From contig NZ_JAAAFX010000004.1 of assembly GCF_019352895.1 (NCBI RefSeq), forward strand, positions 2,430,485 to 2,494,484: a stretch of DNA of 64,000 bases. Reading direction: 5' to 3'. Positions 53,951 to 61,491 of this stretch are shown one piece after another. This DNA is from Variovorax boronicumulans (GTDB lineage Bacteria > Pseudomonadota > Gammaproteobacteria > Burkholderiales > Burkholderiaceae_C). The notes under the pieces were generated by a model that worked only from the letters and a program-made list of their open reading frames with translations, was not told the DNA's origin and made no database searches. Numbering within the stretch: the stretch's first letter is position 1; every line of letters begins with the position of its first letter. The position numbers and the translations under genes were made by a program.

Positions 53951-54825
53951 GTGGCCGCCTTCTGCGCCGGCTCGCCCTTGGGCTGCTTGAAGCGCGCGTA
54001 GTCCCAGACGTACTGGCCCGGCAGTTGCCGGATCAGGCGTTCGATGCCCTGGTTCATCGCGGCGGCCGCGGCCTCGGGCGTGGCTTGGGGGTCGCTCATG
54101 GCGGTGCCCTCGAAGGGTTCGAAGCGGATCACGAAACGCCCGCCCCGGGGCAGCCGTTCGCACACGCAGAGGAACACGTGCGCGCCGGTCTGCTGCGCCA
54201 GGCGCGGCAACAAGGTCATGGTGTAGGCCGGCCGACCCAGGAACGGCGCCCACACGCCCTGCCCCAGCGGCGGCACCTGGTCGGGCAGGATGCCGGTGTA
54301 GCCGCCATTGCGCAGCGTGCGCATCAGTCCGCGCACGCCGGCCACGCTGGTGGGCAGGGTCTGCAGGCCGGCGCGGTCGCGCGAGCCCTTCATGAGCTCG
54401 GCCATCCATGCCTTGCGCGGCGGCCGGAACAAGGCGGTGAGCGGGCCGTGCACGGCCAGGAAGCGCTCGGCGATCGCCTGGCCGCAGAGCTCCCAGCTGC
54501 CGATGTGCGGCGTGACCAGGATCAGGCCCTTGCGTTCGGCCAGCGCGGCTTCGAAGACCTCGGCGCCGTCCCAGCGCGCGATGCGCGGCAGCACGCTGGC
54601 GCCCTGCGGACGGGCCCACAGCCAGGGCAGTTCGGCGGCCATGGCCCCCGCCGCACCGATGGCGGGACGGTATTGGGCGGGCGTGAAACCGGCCGCTTCG
54701 GCGTTCTCGCGGAAGCGGCGCCGGTAGTCGGGCGCGGCCCACCACACCAGCCAGCCGAAGCACGCGCCAAGCCGATGCATCCATGGCAGGGGCAGGTGGG
54801 CGAGCAGACGGAACAGGAGAAGCAT
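53947..54825 (-). CDS. LpxL/HtrB-family acyltransferase (first of two)
   Basis: 292 aa. The start LLFRLLAHLPLPWMHRLG is the usual membrane-associated opening. The catalytic motif is the HX4E variant HIGSWE in TPHIGSWELCG, and GILPDQVPPLGQGVWAPFLG follows. ATG 54825 is chosen from the family N-terminus; in-frame ATGs up to 54888 would add an atypical extension. The two genes probably differ in acyl chain or position on lipid A. Confidence 0.9.
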   Translation of the reverse strand: MLLLFRLLAHLPLPWMHRLGACFGWLVWWAAPDYRRRFRENAEAAGFTPAQYRPAIGAAGAMAAELPWLWARPQGASVLPRIARWDGAEVFEAALAERKGLILVTPHIGSWELCGQAIAERFLAVHGPLTALFRPPRKAWMAELMKGSRDRAGLQTLPTSVAGVRGLMRTLRNGGYTGILPDQVPPLGQGVWAPFLGRPAYTMTLLPRLAQQTGAHVFLCVCERLPRGGRFVIRFEPFEGTAMSDPQATPEAAAAAMNQGIERLIRQLPGQYVWDYARFKQPKGEPAQKAAT

Positions 54826-54878
54826 CGAGGCGTCAAGGGTGGGAAAGGAGGGCTCGAGCAAGCGGCGCAGCGCTCGCA

Positions 54879-54884
54879 TAGAAT
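54879..54884 (+). promoter_or_regulatory. Possible -10 element of metK
   Basis: TAGAAT (one mismatch to TATAAT) would start a leader of about 143 bases before metK. No good -35 accompanies it. The leader holds a small hairpin (GTGCC/GGCAC, 54952-54966) and a longer-range GTCGC/GCGAC pairing, but I recognise no known SAM or SAH riboswitch. Confidence 0.3.
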
Positions 54885-55033
54885 CCAAATTGTCGCTGAG
54901 TTATGGAACTACTTGCAGGGCGACATGCACAAGCGCCAGGCGATTGTGCCCGTGCCGATCCGGCACTCTGCTAAAGCGTTCGCCGAAGCTCCCCAGCTGG
55001 CAACGCGCCAACTGACCAGACGGAGTTTTATCA

Positions 55034-56218
55034 ATGGCGAACGATTTCCTCTTCACTTCCGAGTCCGTTTCCGAAGGCCACCCCGACAAGGTCGCCGACC
55101 AGATCTCGGATGCGATCCTCGACGCGATCTTCGAGCAGGACCCGCGCAGCCGCGTGGCCGCCGAGACGCTGACCAACACCGGCCTGGTGGTGCTCGCGGG
55201 CGAGATCACGACCAACGCGCACGTCGACTACATCCAGGTCGCGCGCGACACCATCAAGCGCATCGGCTACGACAACACCGAGTACGGCATCGACTACAAG
55301 GGCTGCGCGGTGATGGTCTGCTACGACAAGCAGTCCAACGACATCGCCCAGGGCGTGGACCATGCGAGCGACGACCACCTGAACACCGGCGCCGGCGACC
55401 AGGGCCTGATGTTCGGCTACGCCTGCGACGAGACGCCCGAGCTGATGCCCGCGCCGATCTACTACGCGCACCGCCTGGTCGAGCGCCAGGCCCAGCTGCG
55501 CAAGGACGGCCGCCTGCCCTTCCTGCGCCCGGACGCCAAGAGCCAGGTCACGATGCGCTACGTCGACGGCAAGCCGCACAGCATCGACACCGTGGTGCTC
55601 TCGACCCAGCACCACCCCGACCAGAGCGAAACCTCGACCAAGATGAAGGCCTCGTTCAACGAAGCCATCATCGAGGAGATCATCAAGCCCGTGCTGCCCA
55701 AGGAATGGCTGCAGAACACGCGCTACCTGATCAACCCCACCGGCCGTTTCGTCATCGGCGGTCCGCAGGGCGACTGCGGCCTGACCGGCCGCAAGATCAT
55801 CGTCGACACCTACGGCGGCGCCTGCCCGCACGGCGGCGGCGCGTTCTCGGGCAAGGACCCGTCGAAGGTCGACCGCTCGGCCGCCTACGCCGCGCGCTAC
55901 GTGGCCAAGAACATCGTGGCTGCGGGCATCGCGCGCCAGTGCCAGATCCAGGTCGCCTACGCGATCGGCGTGGCCGAGCCGATGAACATCACGGTCTATA
56001 CCGAAGGCACCGGCCTGATCCCCGACGAGCAGATCGCCGCCCTGGTGCGCGAACACTTCGACCTGCGGCCCAAGGGCATCATCCAGATGCTCGACCTGCT
56101 GCGCCCGATCTACCAGAAGACCGCCGCCTACGGCCACTTCGGCCGCGAGGAGCCCGAGTTCACCTGGGAAGCGACCAACCAGGCTGCGGCCCTGCGCGCC
56201 GCCGCCGGCCTGAAGTAA
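55034..56218 (+). CDS. metK: S-adenosylmethionine synthetase
   Basis: 394 aa. The ATP/Met site opening [20 protein letters not shown] is intact, as are [12 protein letters not shown] and the P-loop-like [16 protein letters not shown]. It makes SAM from ATP and methionine. A GGAG Shine-Dalgarno at 55022 is 8 bases before the ATG. It diverges from the acyltransferase pair. Confidence 0.97.
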   Translation: MANDFLFTSESVSEGHPDKVADQISDAILDAIFEQDPRSRVAAETLTNTGLVVLAGEITTNAHVDYIQVARDTIKRIGYDNTEYGIDYKGCAVMVCYDKQSNDIAQGVDHASDDHLNTGAGDQGLMFGYACDETPELMPAPIYYAHRLVERQAQLRKDGRLPFLRPDAKSQVTMRYVDGKPHSIDTVVLSTQHHPDQSETSTKMKASFNEAIIEEIIKPVLPKEWLQNTRYLINPTGRFVIGGPQGDCGLTGRKIIVDTYGGACPHGGGAFSGKDPSKVDRSAAYAARYVAKNIVAAGIARQCQIQVAYAIGVAEPMNITVYTEGTGLIPDEQIAALVREHFDLRPKGIIQMLDLLRPIYQKTAAYGHFGREEPEFTWEATNQAAALRAAAGLK

Positions 56219-56221
56219 GGC

Positions 56222-57646
56222 CTACACGCCTTGCGTCGGCGCGGCCGGCGCAAGGCGCACCGTGACCAGCAAGCCGCTCGCCTCGCGCGGGTTGGCTGAC
56301 AGGTTCACGTCCGCGTCGAAGGCCCGCGCGATCTCGCGCACGATGGCCAGTCCCAGGCCCGTGCCCTCGCTGTCCTGGGCCACGCGGTAGAAGCGCTCGA
56401 ACACCCGTTCCCGCACCTCGGGCGCAATGCCCGGGCCGTTGTCTTCGACGGTCAGTTCGGCCCTTCCCTGCCCCTGCCGCACCCCCACCGTCACGCGACC
56501 GCCCTGCTGCGTATAGCGCAGCGCGTTGTCCAGCAGGTTGCTCACCAGCGCATCGAGCAGCGCCGGCTGCGCCATCACGATCACCGGCTGCGCGGCTTCC
56601 AGGCCCAGGTCGATGCCGCGCCGGTCGGCCAGCGCAGCCAGCTGCTCCACGCAGCGCAGCGCGGCGGCGCTCAGGTCGACCCGCTCGAAACCGGTGTGCG
56701 CGTCACCATGCTCGGCCTGCGCCAGCAGCAGCAGCTTGTTGGTCACGTCGACCAGCCGGCGGTTGCTGGTCTGCATCGCCTGCCACATCGCATCCATGTC
56801 GGCCCGGCGCGTGTCCCATTCGCCGCGGTGCTGGCGCGTGTAGCGCGCGAACTCGATCTGCGAGGCCTGCAGGGCCAGCGGTGTGCGCAGCTGGTGCGCC
56901 GCATCGGCGATGAAGCGGCGCTGTGCCTCGGAGTGCGCCTTGAGCTGGCCCACGAAACGGTTGATGGTGTCGGCCACCGGCCGCAACTCGCTGTGCAGCG
57001 CAGCCGGGTCCACCACCAGGTCGAGGTGCAGCGGATCACGCTGCGCCAGCTGCTGGCTCAGCCGCACGATCGGCCGCAGCTCCAGCGTCAGCGCCGCCAC
57101 GGCCAGCGCGATGGCCAGCAGCAGGGCGACCAGCAGGTACTCCATGGTCGGCCACCACAGGGTGCGCAGCATGTGATTGCGGCTGCCCTCGGTCTTGCCC
57201 ACGGCGATGGTGATGTCGCGCGCGCCGCCGACCTCGAACATCGCACGCGTGGTGACCACGGCGCGCAGCGGCAGGCCGGCGAACTGCGCGTCGTACCACT
57301 GCGCGCGGTCGATGCCCTCGGGCTTGCGCACCGCGGGCAGCGGGAAGTCGGCCGAACCGGCCAGCACCTCGCCATTGGCGCCGGTCACGCTGAGGAACAC
57401 ACGGTCGCGCTCGGGCGAGACGAACAGGCTCAGCGCCGAGGGCGGCACGCTGGCCTGCACGTCGTCGCCCTCCCAGATCAGCCGGTCCGACAGCACCTTG
57501 GCCGAGGACAGCAGGTCGTGGTCCTGCACATAGTCGGCCACCTCGGCCGCGTTGCGCCAGCTGAGCCAGCCGCAGATCGCGACGAAGACCGACAGGGGCA
57601 GCAGCAGCCAGAGGGCGAGTCGGAGGCGAAGGCTGGCGCGTTTCAT
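56222..57646 (-). CDS. TctE-like sensor histidine kinase
   Basis: 474 aa. Two transmembrane helices (about 10-30 and 166-187) bracket a periplasmic domain of about 135 residues that looks like the 2CSK_N type. A short linker follows, then the H-box RRFIADAAHQLRTPLAL (His251), N-box, VEDNGPGIAPEV and GTGLGLAIVREIA. The pair resembles TctDE/QseBC. The signal is unknown. ATG 57646 is chosen because the first helix begins within 10 residues. Convergent with metK, 3 bases apart. Confidence 0.9.
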   Translation of the reverse strand: MKRASLRLRLALWLLLPLSVFVAICGWLSWRNAAEVADYVQDHDLLSSAKVLSDRLIWEGDDVQASVPPSALSLFVSPERDRVFLSVTGANGEVLAGSADFPLPAVRKPEGIDRAQWYDAQFAGLPLRAVVTTRAMFEVGGARDITIAVGKTEGSRNHMLRTLWWPTMEYLLVALLLAIALAVAALTLELRPIVRLSQQLAQRDPLHLDLVVDPAALHSELRPVADTINRFVGQLKAHSEAQRRFIADAAHQLRTPLALQASQIEFARYTRQHRGEWDTRRADMDAMWQAMQTSNRRLVDVTNKLLLLAQAEHGDAHTGFERVDLSAAALRCVEQLAALADRRGIDLGLEAAQPVIVMAQPALLDALVSNLLDNALRYTQQGGRVTVGVRQGQGRAELTVEDNGPGIAPEVRERVFERFYRVAQDSEGTGLGLAIVREIARAFDADVNLSANPREASGLLVTVRLAPAAPTQGV

Positions 57647-57704
57647 GTCGAGCGGCTCCGTCCGGGACGCGTGCACAGGCCGCCGGCCAACGACCGCGTA
57701 CCTC

Positions 57705-57798
57705 GATCTCGTCGATGGGGTGCCTTGCGCAGCGACATAAAGGAGGAGGCCGCAGACCGGGGGACAGTCGCAGAGCAAGGTACCCCGTCGGCGGGATC
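57705..57798. repeat. Long imperfect inverted repeat between response regulator and kinase
   Basis: Left arm 57705-57737 and right arm 57766-57798 pair at 26 of 33 positions around a 28-base loop; the best-kept core reads GCAAGG..ACCCC on the right arm. It occupies most of the 199-base gap between two genes that are normally contiguous. No T-run follows. It could be a BIME-type element, a processing site or an attenuator. Confidence 0.6.
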
Positions 57799-57845
57799 GC
57801 GCCCCGACCGGCAGACCTCCCTCACAACCGACACCGCTTGCATCC

Positions 57846-58520
57846 TCAATCCTCCTGCCGCATCCGCAGCAGATACCCCACGCCCCGCAGCGTGATGATC
57901 GTCGCCTGGCTGGCCTCGAGCTTCTTGCGCAGCCGGTGGATGTAGATGTCGACCGCGTCGGCGCTGGGCTCGTCGTCGAGGCCGAAGATGGCGTCGATCA
58001 GCGCCTGTTTCGACACCGTGCTGCCGGTCTTGAGCATCAGCGTCTCGAGCAGCGTGCGTTCGCGCGGCGGCAGCGCGAGCTCCTCGCCGGCCAGCGCGAA
58101 CTGGCGCGTGCGCAGGTCGTAGCGCAGGTCGCCGCAGGCGATGTCGTTGGCCTTGCCGGGCATCTGCCGGCGCACCAGCACCTTGATGCGCGCCACCAGC
58201 TCGCGGATCTCGAAAGGCTTGACCAGGTAGTCGTCGGCGCCGATCTCCAGGCACAGCACCTTCTGGTCGAGCGAGGCGGTGGCCGTGAGGATGATCACCG
58301 GCACCGTGTCGCCGCGCTCGCGCAGGCGGCGCAGCACGGCCTTGCCAGAGAGGCCCGGGATGTTGAGGTCCAGCAGCACCACGTCGTAGGCGGCCTGGCC
58401 CAGCAGCAGGTCCGCGGCCTCGCCGTTGTCCACGTGGTCGACCACGAAGTCCTGCGCGCGCAGCAGGCTGGCGAGCCAGTGCGCGAGTTGCGGGTTGTCT
58501 TCGATGAGCAGCAGCTTCAT
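57846..58520 (-). CDS. OmpR-family response regulator (TctD/QseB-like)
   Basis: 224 aa. The receiver domain has the acidic pair Glu7-Asp8 (LIEDN), phospho-acceptor Asp51 (VVLLDLNIPG) and the switch lysine in YLVKPFEI. A winged-helix DNA-binding domain follows with LTLLETLMLKTG-type helix and VDIYIHRLRKKLE recognition region. It is divergent from the ABC importer, which is a plausible target. Confidence 0.94.
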   Translation of the reverse strand: MKLLLIEDNPQLAHWLASLLRAQDFVVDHVDNGEAADLLLGQAAYDVVLLDLNIPGLSGKAVLRRLRERGDTVPVIILTATASLDQKVLCLEIGADDYLVKPFEIRELVARIKVLVRRQMPGKANDIACGDLRYDLRTRQFALAGEELALPPRERTLLETLMLKTGSTVSKQALIDAIFGLDDEPSADAVDIYIHRLRKKLEASQATIITLRGVGYLLRMRQED

Positions 58521-58588
58521 GGGGCGGGAGGGTGGCGGTGGATTCTAGGAAGCATCGCCGATGTCGTATCGGCCTAGGGATAACCATG

Positions 58589-58635
58589 AGAAATCAGGCA
58601 GCCCGCCGAAAGCTGGCCGAAGGATGCCGATTTCT
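58589..58635. promoter_or_regulatory. Inverted AGAAATC/GATTTCT pair in the regulator-ABC divergent region
   Basis: AGAAATC at 58589-58595 and GATTTCT at 58629-58635 form an inverted pair across 33 bases in the 155-base divergent gap. A CCGAT/ATCGG pair lies just before it, at about 58559-58573. These could be regulator sites; no clear -35/-10 pair was found. Confidence 0.3.
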
Positions 58636-58675
58636 AGACTGGCCTCGTCGCTCAACCCTTCCGGAGACAACAACC

Positions 58676-59707
58676 ATGTCCGCTTCCCGTCGCACCCTGC
58701 TGGCTGCCGCCCTGTGCACCGCCTTCGCCGTCGCCGCGCCACTCGCGCAGGCCGCCGAGGCGCCCATCACCATCATGGTGGGCGGCATCAACAAGATCAT
58801 CTACCTGCCGGCCAAGCTCACCGAGGCACTGGGCTACTTCAAGGACGAGGGCCTGAACGTCGAGCTGCAGTCGCAGCCCGCGGGCGTCGATGCCGAGAAC
58901 CAGCTGATCGCCGGTGCGGTGCAGGGCGTGGTGGGCTTCTACGACCACACCATCGACCTGCAGAGCAAGGGCAAGGAGATCCAGGCCATCGCGGTGTTCT
59001 GCAAGGTGCCGGGCGAAGTCGAACTGGTGTCGACCAAGGCCGCGGCCGCGGGCTTCAAGTCGATGGCCGATGCCAAGGGCGGCAAGACGCTGGGCGTGAC
59101 CGGCCTGGGCTCGTCGACCGACTTCCTCACGCGCTACCTGGCCGACCGCGCCGGCGTGGCCTCGAAGGAATACTCGCTGCTGCCCGTGGGCGCCGGCAAC
59201 ACCTTCATCGCCGCCATGAAGCAGGACCGCATCCAGGCCGGCATGACCACCGAACCCACCGTCTCGCAGATGCTCAAGACCGGCGACGCCCAGGTGCTGG
59301 TCGACCTGCGCACCGAGCCCGACACCGTCAAGGCGCTGGGCGGCCTCTATCCCGCAGCCAGCCTCTACGTGCAGAACAGCTGGGCCGAGTCGCACAAGGC
59401 CGAAGCCACCAAGCTGGCCCATGCCTTCGCCCGCACCATGCAGTACATCCACTCCCACAGCGCCGAGGAGATCGCCGAGAAGGTGCCGCGCGACTACTAC
59501 GGCAACGACAAGGACCTGTACATCACGGCCCTCAAGGCCTCGCTGCAGATGTTCACCACCGACGCGAAGATGCCCGCCGGCGGCCCCGAGACCGTGCTGA
59601 AGGTGCTGGCCACCTACAAGCCGCTGGTCAAGAGCAAGAACATCGACCTGTCCAAGACCTACAGCAACGCCTACCTGGCGGCAGCCACGGCAACGGCGGC
59701 CAAGTGA
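58676..59707 (+). CDS. ABC substrate-binding protein, NitT/TauT (SsuA-like) family
   Basis: 343 aa. A Sec signal peptide is cleaved after AQA (about residue 26). The mature protein has the family pattern YLPAKLTEALGYFKDEGLNV, GAVQGVVGFYDHTIDLQSKG and LGVTGLGSSTDFLTRYLA. Such proteins bind nitrate, sulfonates, nitriles, pyrimidine precursors or aromatics; the ligand here is unknown. A GGAGA Shine-Dalgarno precedes the ATG. First gene of a three-gene importer. Confidence 0.92.
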   Translation: MSASRRTLLAAALCTAFAVAAPLAQAAEAPITIMVGGINKIIYLPAKLTEALGYFKDEGLNVELQSQPAGVDAENQLIAGAVQGVVGFYDHTIDLQSKGKEIQAIAVFCKVPGEVELVSTKAAAAGFKSMADAKGGKTLGVTGLGSSTDFLTRYLADRAGVASKEYSLLPVGAGNTFIAAMKQDRIQAGMTTEPTVSQMLKTGDAQVLVDLRTEPDTVKALGGLYPAASLYVQNSWAESHKAEATKLAHAFARTMQYIHSHSAEEIAEKVPRDYYGNDKDLYITALKASLQMFTTDAKMPAGGPETVLKVLATYKPLVKSKNIDLSKTYSNAYLAAATATAAK

Positions 59708-59709
59708 CC

Positions 59710-60522
59710 ATGCGCAACGGAACCCCCAACGGCCCGGGCACCGCGGTGACCTCGGCGATCGACTTCGACGACGTCTCGTTGCGCTTCATCTCGCAGGACG
59801 GCAACGCCACCGTGGCGCTGCGCAACTTCAGCATGTCGGTGGCGCGCGGCGAGTTCGTCGCCATCGTCGGCCCCACGGGCTGCGGCAAGTCGACCACGCT
59901 CAACATGATCACCGGCCTGCTCAAGCCCACCGTGGGCGACGTCAAGGTGATGGGCCAGCCGGTCAACGGCGTGGACCCGCGCATCGGCTTCGTGTTCCAG
60001 GCCGACGCGGTGTTCCCGTGGCGCAGCGTGGAAGACAACGTGGCCGCCGGCCCGATGTTCCGCGGCAAGCCCAAGAAGGAAGCCATGGAACTCACGCAGG
60101 AGTGGATCCACCGCGTGGGCCTGTCGAAGTTCGGCAAGCACTACCCGCACCAGCTGTCGGGCGGCATGCGCAAGCGCGTGGCGCTGGCGCAGACCTTCAT
60201 CAACAACCCCGAGATCCTGCTGATGGACGAGCCCTTCTCGGCGCTCGACATGCAGACCCGCACGCTGATGCAGGACGAGCTGCTGCACCTGTGGTCGGGC
60301 AACGGCGGCAGCGTGCTGTTCATCACCCACGACCTCGAGGAAGCCATCGCGCTGGCCGACCGCGTGTTCGTGCTGTCGGCACGCCCCGGCACGCTCAAGC
60401 GCATCTACGAGATCGACCTGCCGCGTCCGCGCGTGATGTCCGAGGTGCGCTACGACAAGCAGTTCATCGAACTGTCCAAGCACATCTGGGACGACCTGCG
60501 CGAAGAGGTGGTGATTCAATGA
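59710..60522 (+). CDS. ABC importer ATPase (SsuB/TauB-like)
   Basis: 270 aa. Walker A GPTGCGKSTT, Q-loop FVFQADAVFPWRSV, signature LSGGMRKRVALAQTF, Walker B ILLMDEPFSALD and H-loop ITHDLEEAIALADR are intact. The FPW after the Q-loop is typical of the NitT/TauT branch. ATG 59710 follows the binding-protein stop by 2 bases. Confidence 0.95.
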   Translation: MRNGTPNGPGTAVTSAIDFDDVSLRFISQDGNATVALRNFSMSVARGEFVAIVGPTGCGKSTTLNMITGLLKPTVGDVKVMGQPVNGVDPRIGFVFQADAVFPWRSVEDNVAAGPMFRGKPKKEAMELTQEWIHRVGLSKFGKHYPHQLSGGMRKRVALAQTFINNPEILLMDEPFSALDMQTRTLMQDELLHLWSGNGGSVLFITHDLEEAIALADRVFVLSARPGTLKRIYEIDLPRPRVMSEVRYDKQFIELSKHIWDDLREEVVIQ

Positions 60523-61433
60523 ACACGACGACAACGACAACAACGACGACGACCCGCGCCATGAACCCGTCCACCCTTCCGAAGACCGGCGAGCTGCCCT
60601 CGTCGCTGAGCGACGCCGCGCTGGCGCGCGAATCCGAGATTGCGCAGGCCGCCATCCGCGCGCACCGCCGCGTGATCATCGCGCTGCGGCTGGTCGTGCT
60701 GGTGGTGGTGCTCGGCGGCTGGGAGCTGGCCGCGCGCTTCAAGTGGATCGACCCCTTCTTCTATTCGCAGCCCACGCTGATCTACGACCAGCTCGTGGAA
60801 TGGATGCGCGACGGCACCTCGCAGGGTTCGCTGTGGATGCAGGTGGCGGTCACGCTGGAAGAGACCGTGATCGGCTTCCTGATCGGCTCGATCGCCGGCG
60901 TCATCTGCGGCATCCTGCTGGGGCGCAACAAGCTGCTGTCGGACGTGTTCAGCCTCTACATCCAGATCGCCAACTCGATCCCGCGCGTGGTGCTGGGCTC
61001 GATCTTCGTGATCGCACTGGGCCTGGGCATGGCCTCGAAGGTGGCGCTGGCGGTGGTGATGGTGTTCTTCGTGGTCTTCGGCAACGCCTTCCAGGGCGTG
61101 CGTGAAGCCGACAAGTACATGATCGCCAACGCGCAGATCCTGGGCGCCTCGCCACGCCAGCTGACCTGGTACGTGGTCATCCCGTCGGCCATGTCGTGGA
61201 TCCTGGCCAGCCTGCACGTGAGCTTCGGCTTCGCGCTGGTCGGTGCGGTGGTGGGCGAGTTCCTCGGCGCCAAGGAAGGCATCGGCCTGCTGATCTCGAC
61301 CGCGCAGGGCGCGTTCAACGCCAGCGGCGTGTTCGCGGCCATGATCGTGCTCGCGGTGGTGGCCCTGGCGGCCGACTTCCTGCTGAGTTCGCTGGAGAAG
61401 CGGCTGCTGAAGTGGCGGCCCGCGGCCTTCTGA
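60519..61433 (+). CDS. ABC importer permease (SsuC/TauC-like)
   Basis: 304 aa. Six helices are predicted, with the EAA loop seen as ADKYMIANAQILGASPRQLTW. The N-terminus carries ten consecutive Thr from an ACN triplet run. ATG 60519 overlaps the ATPase stop by 4 bases; the ATG at 60561 would skip the Thr run and is a real alternative. The three genes form one operon ending in the terminator near 61453. Confidence 0.92.
   Translation: MNTTTTTTTTTTRAMNPSTLPKTGELPSSLSDAALARESEIAQAAIRAHRRVIIALRLVVLVVVLGGWELAARFKWIDPFFYSQPTLIYDQLVEWMRDGTSQGSLWMQVAVTLEETVIGFLIGSIAGVICGILLGRNKLLSDVFSLYIQIANSIPRVVLGSIFVIALGLGMASKVALAVVMVFFVVFGNAFQGVREADKYMIANAQILGASPRQLTWYVVIPSAMSWILASLHVSFGFALVGAVVGEFLGAKEGIGLLISTAQGAFNASGVFAAMIVLAVVALAADFLLSSLEKRLLKWRPAAF
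60525..60554 (+). repeat. ACN triplet run encoding poly-threonine
   Basis: Ten successive Thr codons mixing ACG and ACA, with an internal ACAACG periodicity. Copy-number change keeps frame. It may have grown by slippage at the extreme 5' end of the permease gene. Confidence 0.8.
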
Positions 61434-61452
61434 TCACCAGGCGACTTCAAGG

Positions 61453-61481
61453 ACAGACGGCGGGCATTCCCCGCCGTTTGT
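61453..61481. terminator. Shared hairpin terminator between ABC operon and TonB receptor
   Basis: An 8-base perfect stem ACGGCGGG/CCCGCCGT (61457-61464, 61470-61477) with loop CATTC, extendable to 12 pairs with one G-U. On the plus strand TTGTCATTT follows. It ends 10 bases before the convergent TonB-receptor stop and can serve both directions. Confidence 0.75.
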
Positions 61482-61491
61482 CATTTCAGCC

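Noticed and set aside
54885..55033. Possible SAM or SAH riboswitch in the metK leader
   Set aside because: The leader has small hairpins (GTGCC/GGCAC and GTCGC/GCGAC), but none of the conserved blocks I know for SAM or SAH riboswitch classes. A covariance-model search would settle it.
54925..55040. Upstream in-frame ATG suggesting a metK leader peptide
   Set aside because: The reading frame has no stop and runs through metK out of frame, so it is an open-frame shadow typical of high-GC DNA.
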